Shown: one piece after another, positions 1 through 6,575 of the stretch
Position numbering within the stretch: the first letter of the stretch is position 1
How the letters are laid out: every line of letters starts with the position of its first letter
Source of the DNA: Candidatus Tayloriibacteriota bacterium
GTDB lineage: Bacteria; Patescibacteriota; Minisyncoccia; Phycocordibacterales; PALSA-1337
DNA: 10,272 nucleotides
Reading direction: 5' to 3'
Assembly: GCA_003170325.1 (NCBI GenBank)
Contig: PMZP01000064.1
Location: 1 to 10,272, forward strand
Notes under the pieces: generated by a model
What the model was told of the DNA's origin: nothing
The model's input: only the letters and a program-made list of their open reading frames with translations
The model's database searches: none
Position numbers and translations under genes: made by a program

Positions 1-1394
1 TCGACGAATACCAGGACACGAACAGAGTCCAGTACCGGATCGCCAAATATCTGGCCGAATCTCACCATAATATCTGCGTCGTCGGCGACGCCGACCAGAA
101 TATCTACAGCTGGCGCGGCGCCACCATCGAGAATATCTTGAACTTCGAAAAGGATTACCCTGAAGCCGTGGTCATCACCCTGGAAAAGAATTACCGTTCG
201 ACCAAGACCATCCTAGCCGCGGCGAATAATATCATCGAGAAGAACAAGATGCGCAAAAAGAAGACGCTCTTCACGGATAACGAACATGGCGAGAAGATCT
301 CTTTGATCGTTTCCTACACGGAAACCGAGGAAGCCAGGAACATCGCCGACCTCTCGCGGGCTTTGATCGATTCCGGCACATCGCCGCGATCGATCGCCGT
401 CCTCTACCGGACTAATTTCCAATCTCGCGTGCTGGAAGAATCCTTCATCAAGAAGAACGTTCCGTACCAGCTGGTCGGCGTCAGATTCTTCGAACGAAAA
501 GAGGTCAAGGACGTCCTATCGTACGTGCGGGCGGCTTTGAATCGCGACAGTTGGGCCGATATCGGACGGATCATCAATGTTCCCGCGCGCGGCATCGGCA
601 AAGCCACAGTGGCCAAGATCATGTCCAAGAGGGAAGACCTCCTACCGCCGTCTATGCAGTCCAAGATCTCCCAATTCTCCAAATTGCTCGAGGATATCCG
701 GCGCGAGATCGAGGAGAAGAAGCCGTCGGAAGCCGTCAAATTCGTCATCAGAGAGACTGGTCTGGAGAAACTGCTCCGTAGCGGCGATGCCGAAGACGAA
801 GAGCGACTATTGAACATCCATGAACTGGTTTCTGTGGCGATGCAGTATGATCATTTGAGTGCACCCGAGGACCCGACAGAAAGGGATGAGGATGCCTTGC
901 GAGCGCGACGGCGCGAGCACGAGGAATTTTCCAGCAGGAAAATATCCGTGCATCCGAATCCCTTGTCTGTTGGGGACGAAGTGGGAATAAAAGGAATTGA
1001 AGCTCTTTTGGAGAACGCCGCCCTCGCCACCGACCAAGACGACCTCCAGAAAGACAAGGACGCCGTCAAGCTCATGACCGTGCACGCTTCCAAAGGCCTG
1101 GAATTCGATTGCGTCTTCATCGCCGGTCTGGAACAGGATCTGTTCCCATTGAAGCACATCAATGAGGATGACATGAGCCAAGCCGAGGAAGAAGAGGAAC
1201 GTCGCCTATTCTATGTGGCCCTGACGCGCGCCAAGAAGAAAGTCTACTTGAGCTACACTGTCATCCGTACAGTCTACGGCGCTCAACGAGTCAATATGCC
1301 CTCTGAATTCATCGAGGACATCGAAAAGGATCTGATCGAAGACCAACCGCCGGAAAAACCCACCGGCGCCAAGGCGCTCTTCATTGATTTTTGA
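1..1394 (+). CDS. pcrA: UvrD/PcrA-type superfamily 1 DNA helicase, 5' truncated by window edge
   Basis: ATP-driven 3'-5' DNA helicase of the UvrD/PcrA/Rep family, acting in repair and in clearing replication and recombination intermediates. The reading frame is open from base 3, so the gene begins upstream of the window. The visible 463 residues start at motif II (DEYQDTN, residues 1-7). Motif III follows (GDADQNIYSWRG, 28-39), then motif IV (LEKNYRS, 60-66), motif V (TVHASKGLEF, about 359-368) and motif VI (EERRLFYVALTRAKK, 398-412). The Walker A motif and roughly the first 200 residues are missing. Residues about 290-330 (bases 870-992) are an Arg/Glu-rich insertion between the YDHLS and GIEALLENAALATDQDDL segments, which are normally nearly adjacent in this family; the DNA there is a large palindrome. 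Codons are mostly C-ending except around the insertion. The stop lies 6 bases from the stop of the convergent UbiA gene. PcrA and UvrD cannot be firmly separated here. Confidence 0.95.
   Translation, partial: DEYQDTNRVQYRIAKYLAESHHNICVVGDADQNIYSWRGATIENILNFEKDYPEAVVITLEKNYRSTKTILAAANNIIEKNKMRKKKTLFTDNEHGEKISLIVSYTETEEARNIADLSRALIDSGTSPRSIAVLYRTNFQSRVLEESFIKKNVPYQLVGVRFFERKEVKDVLSYVRAALNRDSWADIGRIINVPARGIGKATVAKIMSKREDLLPPSMQSKISQFSKLLEDIRREIEEKKPSEAVKFVIRETGLEKLLRSGDAEDEERLLNIHELVSVAMQYDHLSAPEDPTERDEDALRARRREHEEFSSRKISVHPNPLSVGDEVGIKGIEALLENAALATDQDDLQKDKDAVKLMTVHASKGLEFDCVFIAGLEQDLFPLKHINEDDMSQAEEEEERRLFYVALTRAKKKVYLSYTVIRTVYGAQRVNMPSEFIEDIEKDLIEDQPPEKPTGAKALFIDF
872..974. repeat. Palindromic element inserted in frame in the helicase gene
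   Basis: Pairing by eye gives a long imperfect stem. Bases 872-880 pair with 966-974 (9 pairs, one G-T), with a bulged G at 965. Bases 881-887 (AAGGGAT) pair with 958-964 (ATCCCTT). A tandem G-A mismatch follows (888-889 against 956-957), then 890-895 (GGATGC) pairs with 950-955 (GCATCC). The apex holds two hairpins. One at 898-919 has TGC/GCA, a second tandem GA mismatch, GCGC/GCGC and loop GACG. The other at 923-947 has GGA then ATTTTCC, loop AGCA, GGAAAAT, a bulged A and TCC. The result is a three-way junction of about 103 bases. The frame stays open, and the encoded residues are those that interrupt the helicase alignment. Codons here (ATA, AAA, GGG, AAT) differ from the C-ending flanks. 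Interpreting it as a mobile palindromic repeat is inference; only one copy is in this window. Confidence 0.7.
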
Positions 1395-1400
1395 AACCAG

Positions 1401-3017
1401 TTACGCAAATAGAATGACCGCCATAAAGATCACGAACAAACCGTAGACTATGAAAATAGGGCCTTCGTGATAAGGTTTTCTAACTGCCAGCCAATACGTA
1501 GCACCAGCCGCCACGACCGCGCCGAGGAACAAGACGGGTATACCTGCAAGAAAAGGAATGATAAGGTAAGCCAATGCCGCGAGTATTCCAACTATTCGTG
1601 GACCCCATACCGCGCCGAATATAGTCGGCATAGTCATTATGCCTGAAGAACGATCGCCATCTATGTCTTTAATGTCTTTGACTTGCGGTAACAGTGAGAA
1701 CATAACAACGATTCCCACTATTAAAGCCGCAGGGAAGACCGCAACTTCTTTCTGTGTAGAAAATGTGAAGAACCCAGCCATGACAACAGATAAACTACAG
1801 AAACCGACTATAAAAACAGACAAAAACGGTACCCGCTTTAACCTTACGGGCGGAGCGGAGTAGATGTAATAGAGAGCGGTAAATGCGAGGATACAAAAGA
1901 AAGCATAGTATCCGCACAAGTAGGCGCCAATCAGGGAGAGCGTCAAGAAAACAAAAGCCGCTGACTTCGTCTCCGAAACAGATAGATTTCCTGCACTGAT
2001 CGGGCGATCAGAGTTAGAAACTTTGTCGATATCGATATCATAAATATCATTGACACATACGGCGAACATCCATGAAAAATAGAACGACGCCAAAAGTGTG
2101 ATCATCACCAACCAATCATTCCAATTCATGGAGAATTTCGCCTGATGGTATGCCACGAATGCACCAAGCAACACCATAAATGTATAGTGCAATGACCTTC
2201 CTAGCCGTGAATTCTGGAGGACGGCAATAGTTTGTCTCTTGAAATTTGTGAGGAACCAAACCCCGGTGAGTACTGTGCCAAGAATGAACCAGATCCTAGC
2301 GATCATGAAGTCGAAACCTATCTCCAACATCCGTACGAGTGACCCATAACGAAGCGTTCCATGAATATTATCAGCCAAGGTAGATGATCGGAGTATAGAT
2401 GATTGGATGAATTGGTGAGTCTCGACATGTCCGCCGCCAAATGGGCTCGACAACACCGAGATTACCCCTGGCAACGACACTGCTACAAACGCGATTACGT
2501 ACAACGCTATCATCGTTATGATCGCCCGAATGAAGCTTTTTCTTACAAGATACACGAGTACGCCAACTACGAGTATGAGCACGGCAAGCTCTACCCTTAT
2601 TCCAGGAGTGATTCCCGCCGGCACGAATGGTCCAAAGAAAGTCAGGAATGAATGCAGCATTACGGAAGGCGATTCGAATAGATAAGCCATCGTCGATCCA
2701 TTGCCTCCGCTCGTGATCCAATCGATGATTGGCGGTATGAAAGTGAGCGTCATTACGAACAATATGGCCACAGGTAAGGCTTTCTTCCACGTTGGAATCA
2801 CGAATTGCAGAAGTAGCATGAGCCCCAAGCCGACTGCCAAATAAAATAGGAAATAATGCAATAAAGTCGGTGCATCAGATGCTATGATTCCCGAAGACGT
2901 CGGGCTGGTGATCGCCTCAAGAAAGAACCTGACCATCAAGATACCCGAAAGTGATATCAGCCACTGCATTGGCGTGACTTCAATTTCTGATAATTTAACC
3001 CTTATATTCTCCAGCAT
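1401..3017 (-). CDS. UbiA-family membrane prenyltransferase with long membrane-embedded N-terminal extension
   Basis: Integral membrane enzyme that transfers a polyprenyl group from a polyprenyl diphosphate to an acceptor. Of 538 residues, the C-terminal half (about 275-538) is the UbiA domain. Both Asp-rich metal/diphosphate-binding motifs are present: NDIYDIDID at 323-331, followed by SDRP, and DIKDIDGD at 448-455. The YSAPPVRLK segment typical of the family lies near 386-394. Residues 1-270 are an extra hydrophobic region with about six predicted membrane spans, for example near 17-35, 54-75, 80-97, 141-158, 162-180 and 236-255. Single-domain UbiA enzymes are usually about 280-320 residues. 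The substrate cannot be assigned: no quinone, heme or archaeal-type lipid genes are adjacent, so UbiA/MenA, DGGGP-synthase-like and phosphoribosyl-decaprenyl roles all remain open. The ATG at 3017 has no Shine-Dalgarno sequence but sits 8 bases after a good minus-strand -10. Convergent with the helicase gene and divergent from ksgA. Confidence 0.88.
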   Translation of the reverse strand: MLENIRVKLSEIEVTPMQWLISLSGILMVRFFLEAITSPTSSGIIASDAPTLLHYFLFYLAVGLGLMLLLQFVIPTWKKALPVAILFVMTLTFIPPIIDWITSGGNGSTMAYLFESPSVMLHSFLTFFGPFVPAGITPGIRVELAVLILVVGVLVYLVRKSFIRAIITMIALYVIAFVAVSLPGVISVLSSPFGGGHVETHQFIQSSILRSSTLADNIHGTLRYGSLVRMLEIGFDFMIARIWFILGTVLTGVWFLTNFKRQTIAVLQNSRLGRSLHYTFMVLLGAFVAYHQAKFSMNWNDWLVMITLLASFYFSWMFAVCVNDIYDIDIDKVSNSDRPISAGNLSVSETKSAAFVFLTLSLIGAYLCGYYAFFCILAFTALYYIYSAPPVRLKRVPFLSVFIVGFCSLSVVMAGFFTFSTQKEVAVFPAALIVGIVVMFSLLPQVKDIKDIDGDRSSGIMTMPTIFGAVWGPRIVGILAALAYLIIPFLAGIPVLFLGAVVAAGATYWLAVRKPYHEGPIFIVYGLFVIFMAVILFA

Positions 3018-3025
3018 AATAATGA

Positions 3026-3054
3026 ATGATACACGATTACGCTGTTAATGATAA
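3026..3054 (-). promoter_or_regulatory. Putative promoter of the UbiA-family gene
   Basis: On the minus strand, TTATCA (3054-3049, 4/6 to TTGACA) is followed after exactly 17 bases by TATCAT (3031-3026, 5/6 to TATAAT), with the ATG 8 bases further on at 3017. A start site 7 bases after the -10 would fall at about 3019, leaving a 2-base leader. Called by eye. Confidence 0.45.
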
Positions 3055-3057
3055 TAT
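3049..3057 (+). promoter_or_regulatory. Possible extended -10 element for ksgA
   Basis: TGATAATAT (3049-3057) fits the extended -10 pattern TG-n-TAnnAT. No convincing -35 lies 17 bases upstream. If used, transcription would begin near 3064, which favours ATG 3079 as the ksgA start over GTG 3058 or ATG 3061. The site overlaps the -35 of the divergent UbiA promoter, so the two promoters may compete for polymerase. Confidence 0.3.
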
Positions 3058-3060
3058 GTG

Positions 3061-3963
3061 ATGACACCTCAACACCGCATGAAATTCTTCGCAAAAAAAT
3101 CCCTTGGTCAGCATTTCCTTAATTCGAGACATGTTCTCGAGCAGATAATTTCGGCCGCGAACATACAAAAGGGAGAAAACGTCCTGGAGATCGGGCCGGG
3201 AACCGGCGTCCTTACTGAAGCATTGCTTGACACCGGCGCGCAGGTGATAGCTGTAGAAAAAGATGATCGCTCGATCGCTTTTTTGACTGAAAAATTCTCA
3301 AAAGAAATCGCGGCTGGCCGATTATCATTGATTCACGGCGATATTCTAGAGATATCGAATGAACCATTATTTAAATCGTCCAAAACTAAGTTTTTAGATT
3401 CAGGATTCGGATTCCAATCGCCCAGCTCCAATCTTCCAGCTCCAGGCTCCAAGCTTCCTGCTTCTTTTTCGATCGTCGCCAACATTCCTTATTACATAAC
3501 CGGCGCCATCCTCGAAAAATTCCTAGAGCATGAACCACGGCCAAATCGAATGGTTTTACTTGTACAAAAGGAAGTTGCCAAGAGGATTTTAGGTCCATTG
3601 CCAGGCGGCGAAGGGAAAGAAAGCGTGCTTTCCATCTCTGTCAAAGCATTTGGGATGCCGAAAATCGTCGCCACTGTACCTCGCGGATCTTTCACTCCTC
3701 CACCAAGCGTGGATTCGGCGATACTTTCCATCGACAACTTGAGCGATAAGCCATTCAGGGACAATAACCTTCAAATTAGCCGTTTCTTTGAGATAGTTCG
3801 CGCCGGATTCGCTCATAAAAGAAAGTACCTTGCCAGCAATTTACAATCCGTCCTTGGCCCGGAATGCGTCACTACCATCTGGAGCAAGCTGAAATTCGAT
3901 CCGAAGATCAGAGCGGAAAACCTCACTGTCCAAGAATGGCTCGAAATTGCCAAATGTGAATAA
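3061..3963 (+). CDS. rsmA: 16S rRNA (adenine(1518)-N(6)/adenine(1519)-N(6))-dimethyltransferase
   Basis: KsgA/RsmA uses S-adenosylmethionine to dimethylate two adjacent adenines in the helix 45 loop of 16S rRNA, a late step of small-subunit assembly. Counting from ATG 3061 (300 residues), the N-terminus carries KKSLGQHFLN (12-21), the SAM-binding motif LEIGPGTGVLTEALL (42-56), the ribose-binding acidic residue in VEKDD (65-69), HGDIL (92-96), the catalytic NIPYY (141-145) and the PPPSVDS segment (213-219). The C-terminal RAGFAHKRKYLASNL region is family-typical. Three starts are possible: GTG 3058, ATG 3061 and ATG 3079. The last gives MKFFAKKSLGQHFLN, best matches the usual short N-terminus and fits the possible -10. 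Between HGDIL and NIPYY there are about 20 more residues than usual, encoded partly by a 14-base tandem repeat (3422-3463). The next gene follows after 39 bases. No terminator is visible. Confidence 0.95.
   Translation: MTPQHRMKFFAKKSLGQHFLNSRHVLEQIISAANIQKGENVLEIGPGTGVLTEALLDTGAQVIAVEKDDRSIAFLTEKFSKEIAAGRLSLIHGDILEISNEPLFKSSKTKFLDSGFGFQSPSSNLPAPGSKLPASFSIVANIPYYITGAILEKFLEHEPRPNRMVLLVQKEVAKRILGPLPGGEGKESVLSISVKAFGMPKIVATVPRGSFTPPPSVDSAILSIDNLSDKPFRDNNLQISRFFEIVRAGFAHKRKYLASNLQSVLGPECVTTIWSKLKFDPKIRAENLTVQEWLEIAKCE
3397..3463. repeat. Low-complexity tandem repeat inserted in frame in ksgA
   Basis: Three imperfect 14-base units lie end to end: CCAGCTCCAATCTT (3422-3435), CCAGCTCCAGGCTC (3436-3449) and CAAGCTTCCTGCTT (3450-3463). 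Just upstream, GATTC occurs three times in 18 bases (3397-3401, 3404-3408, 3410-3414). Since 14 is not a multiple of three, each unit is read in a different frame, so the peptide SPSSNLPAPGSKLPASFS is only loosely repetitive. It falls in the loop before the catalytic NIPYY motif. I recall similar AGCTTGGAGC-type repeats in other Parcubacteria genomes, but cannot verify that here. Confidence 0.65.
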
Positions 3964-3989
3964 CTTTCCACCCAAAACGACGGGTAATC

Positions 3990-3998
3990 TGATACACT
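3990..3998 (+). promoter_or_regulatory. Putative extended -10 promoter at the head of the secretion cluster
   Basis: TGATACACT (3990-3998) matches the extended -10 form TG-n-TATAAT with 4/6 in the hexamer. No -35 is evident at 16-18 bases, which an extended -10 can tolerate. A start site 7 bases downstream falls at about 4005, after the ATG at 4003. This would make ATG 4012 or 4018 the true translation start of the next gene. Confidence 0.4.
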
Positions 3999-4002
3999 TA
4001 GC

Positions 4003-4908
4003 ATGGTTTTTATGCCCATGCATTACCCGAGTAAACAAACCATAATAATATTCGTCGTCTGCATCGCCGCGCTCGCCGGCACGGTCATTTATGTTGGAAA
4101 ACAGGCACCCAAAAAAACAGAGACGAACATAGATCAACACTCGATATTCGCTCGCGCCCAAGATGAGTTCGCCAGTACGACCATCGGCACGACTACGGAC
4201 TGGAAAAGTGCCTTTATAGAGGCGGGAACGAGCAGCGCTTCTTTCAAACTTCCCAAGAAATCCGTAGCTACGGCAACAACAAGCAATCTCACCGCCACGG
4301 AAAATTTCGGCCGCGGCCTGTTCGCTCAATACGTCAGCCTGAAACAGGTCGGATTGAACAGTAATACCGATATTGTGAGTAGCACCATATCCAGCCTTAT
4401 AGCACAGAGTGACGCGACCGGTAATCAGCCGAGGGAGTATTCCTTGAGTGATATTATCGTAAGCTCTGATAAAAGCACCTCGGCTCTTAAGACATACGGC
4501 AACACCGTAGGACAGTTGCTTAAAACATATTCGCCTGCTAGAGATGATGCCACGATCGCTTTGGCCGGAATGCAGGGAACCGATTCAAAATATGTAGAGG
4601 AGCTCGGCGCCAATATAGTCAAATATAAAATGATCTTAACCACACTTTTGAATACGTCTGCACCCCAGAGCGTCAGCCAATATCACCTCGCTTTAGTCAA
4701 TGGAGCAAGCTATATGATATTCATCTCGTCAGCTTTACAAGCGAGCCAAACAGATCCGTTTCGAGCCTTAAACGGATTAAAACTGTACAGCACTGCATAT
4801 CCTCTGATCTTGCAAAATATGATCGCCGTCAGAGCGACCCTGGGATTGGCAGGTATCACCTACAGCGCTTCGGAAGGAGGGTCCTTCTTTAATCTAAAAA
4901 CTCAATGA
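4003..4908 (+). CDS. Membrane-anchored extracytoplasmic protein of a secretion locus, function unknown
   Basis: I do not assign a biochemical function. One hydrophobic N-terminal segment (about residues 13-31, TIIIFVVCIAALAGTVIYVG) is followed by about 270 hydrophilic residues rich in Ser, Thr and Ala, consistent with a signal-anchor protein whose body lies outside the membrane. The segment LTATENFGRGLFAQYVSLKQ and the helical stretch after it (SDIIVSSD, then ALKTYGNTVGQLLKTYS) resemble a family I remember beside VirB6/VirB4-like genes in Parcubacteria; this is recall, not a search. There are no Cys residues beyond the one inside the membrane segment. Three in-frame ATGs (4003, 4012, 4018) all keep the anchor, and the upstream -10 favours 4012 or 4018. 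The stop overlaps the next start (ATGA, 4905-4908), so the two products are probably translationally coupled and work together. Confidence 0.85.
   Translation: MVFMPMHYPSKQTIIIFVVCIAALAGTVIYVGKQAPKKTETNIDQHSIFARAQDEFASTTIGTTTDWKSAFIEAGTSSASFKLPKKSVATATTSNLTATENFGRGLFAQYVSLKQVGLNSNTDIVSSTISSLIAQSDATGNQPREYSLSDIIVSSDKSTSALKTYGNTVGQLLKTYSPARDDATIALAGMQGTDSKYVEELGANIVKYKMILTTLLNTSAPQSVSQYHLALVNGASYMIFISSALQASQTDPFRALNGLKLYSTAYPLILQNMIAVRATLGLAGITYSASEGGSFFNLKTQ
4873..4887 (+). other. Small hairpin enclosing a Shine-Dalgarno-like sequence
   Basis: GAAGGA (4873-4878), loop GGG, TCCTTC (4882-4887) is a perfect 6-pair inverted repeat holding AAGGAGG (4874-4880), the only strong anti-16S match seen near a start in the window. 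It ends 24 bases before ATG 4905, too far for normal initiation, and lies in the coding sequence of the upstream gene. It may be chance. Confidence 0.3.
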
Positions 4909-6542
4909 AAAAAATCGGACACTTAATTTCCAGATGGTTTCTCATCATTGCCACTGTTTTATTGGTCACCGAAACCATCTCTCCTCCGCCGGCTCTCGCA
5001 CAATGGACCGACTTCGTAAACTTTGCTGTAAACGCGATATCCTCTGTCTATACCGTGTATCAAGATGTGTCCGCCGATTATATGAAATTAAAAGAAACCG
5101 TTCTCGACCCTTTGGCATGGGCTCTGGCAAAGACTCTTCTGCAGTCCATAACGGCCGACGTGGTCAATTGGATCAATTCCGGCTATCAGGGAAGTCCAGC
5201 CTTCATCTCAAACCCGCAAGGGTTCTTCCTAGATGTGGCCGACCAAGCCACGGGCGCCTTCATAGCCAATAGCGGTCCGCTGTCCAGTCTTTGCTCCCCA
5301 TTCAGTCTCGACATCAGGCTGAACCTCGCGCTCCATACCACAGTGCCCAGCCGCCAGCGATACGCCTGTACTTTGAGTACCATCATAAAGAACGCACAGA
5401 ACTCTCATGTCGGAATAAGTGGCACTGTCACTGACAATGGTACCGTGATCGCCGGAGGAAGCGCAGGAGCTAGCATAAATGGCGGAGCTACCATCAACGG
5501 CTTCATGGGCGGCGATTTCTCACAAGGTGGCTGGCCGGCTTTCGTGGCTCTGACCACCGAACCTCAAAATAATCCCTTCGGCGCCTCTCTAACAGCGCAG
5601 GCCGACTTGCAGAATCAGATAAGCAGCAGACAGGCAACTATCAAAGCGGACGTGGCTGCTGGTGGTGGTTTTATGTCTTACCCGAAATGCAAGGACCTCG
5701 GGACGGTGAACAGTGACGCTGAAGCGGACCAAGCTGATGCTATCGCGGGTAATGATCCGAATGTCACGACCAAAGTTAACAGCGACGGCTCTATCACTTA
5801 TCAAATCTGCCACATGGAAACGCCCGGTTCGACCATTTCCGCCGCGCTCAACAAACAACTCGGATCAGGTAGCGATTCACTCGTTGCCGCTGACGAAATC
5901 GACGAGGTACTTAGCGCCGCTTTCAATCAGCTCCTGAAGAGCGTCTTGACCGGCGGCCTGTATTCATCGAGCCAGACGAGCTCCGGAGGGACCGCAGCTG
6001 TCATGACCACGTTGCGCACCGACACTACTGGTACGGCCATCCAGACCAATATCACGGCCTTATCCAACAATATCGATAAATACATGTCCGACACGCTGTT
6101 GTACAAATCCGTTCGCGATCGAACAGTGACCGCTATAAACGACGTGCAGACATACGCCAACTCCATGTATTCGTTGTGCGAGGCAAATGGCTGGCCAGCT
6201 AACGGCGACGCCATCCAAGGTATCATGACCAGTCAAATCGCTCCTCTCCTCACGCTATATCAGGGCAGAGCTACCGATGCGGCCACCAGACTGCAAGTCT
6301 TGACCAGTCTGCAAACGTCAGTCAATTCGCCGAGCGCTACTGACCCGAACGAACTCAATTCTCTGGGAATACAATATGCCGACATGCTTTCATCCAACAC
6401 TCTCACCACCGCCACCGATGTCAGCAACGCCAACACTGATCTCGCCTCGGTCACCAGTACCACTGGCACGATTCACGCCAGTCTCGCGCAATACGACATG
6501 CTCTGCCGTCAGTCACATAACGGAGGTTCTGGCAGTAATTAG
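4905..6542 (+). CDS. Secreted six-cysteine protein of a type IV secretion-like locus, function unknown
   Basis: The 545-residue product begins with a clear signal peptide: MKKIGHLISR, a hydrophobic core at about 11-21, and a likely signal peptidase I site after ALA at residue 32. The mature part has exactly six cysteines (130, 155, 262, 302, 425, 534), suggesting up to three disulfides and an extracytoplasmic location. Recognisable blocks are VVNWINSGYQGSPAFISNP (86-104), an IRLNLALHTTVPSRQRYACTL block (137-157), and TPGSTISAALNKQLGSGSDS (306-325) followed by ADEIDEVLSAAFNQLLKSVL (329-348). A Gly/Thr-rich stretch (about 168-210) and a Ser/Thr-rich helical C-terminus with a GGSGSN end complete it. 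I recall these blocks from CPR proteins encoded next to VirB6-like genes; none has a known activity. Pilus-tip or VirB5-like, or adhesin, roles are guesses. The start overlaps the previous stop by ATGA. No usable Shine-Dalgarno sequence is present. Confidence 0.87.
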   Translation: MKKIGHLISRWFLIIATVLLVTETISPPPALAQWTDFVNFAVNAISSVYTVYQDVSADYMKLKETVLDPLAWALAKTLLQSITADVVNWINSGYQGSPAFISNPQGFFLDVADQATGAFIANSGPLSSLCSPFSLDIRLNLALHTTVPSRQRYACTLSTIIKNAQNSHVGISGTVTDNGTVIAGGSAGASINGGATINGFMGGDFSQGGWPAFVALTTEPQNNPFGASLTAQADLQNQISSRQATIKADVAAGGGFMSYPKCKDLGTVNSDAEADQADAIAGNDPNVTTKVNSDGSITYQICHMETPGSTISAALNKQLGSGSDSLVAADEIDEVLSAAFNQLLKSVLTGGLYSSSQTSSGGTAAVMTTLRTDTTGTAIQTNITALSNNIDKYMSDTLLYKSVRDRTVTAINDVQTYANSMYSLCEANGWPANGDAIQGIMTSQIAPLLTLYQGRATDAATRLQVLTSLQTSVNSPSATDPNELNSLGIQYADMLSSNTLTTATDVSNANTDLASVTSTTGTIHASLAQYDMLCRQSHNGGSGSN

Positions 6543-6575
6543 ACCCAACCATAGTATCATTTCAGAGTTCAACCA

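Noticed and set aside
138..140. TTG at 138 as the start of the helicase gene
   Set aside because: The frame is open back to base 3, and motifs II and III of the helicase lie before this codon, so the protein simply continues upstream of the window.
807..1181. Long minus-strand open frames opposite the helicase gene
   Set aside because: They lie antisense to motifs V and VI and the insertion of a clear helicase, with no start context or recognisable domain. Open antisense frames are expected with this codon bias.
1355..1400. GGCGCC/GGCGCT near the helicase stop as a rho-independent terminator
   Set aside because: The stem is only 5-6 pairs with a 2-4 base loop, and no uninterrupted T run follows directly. 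The sequence is also coding.
6552..6560. TAGTAT/TATCAT before the virB6-like gene as a promoter
   Set aside because: No -35-like hexamer at 16-18 bases, no TG extension, and the gene follows its neighbour by only 33 bases. Read-through from upstream is simpler.
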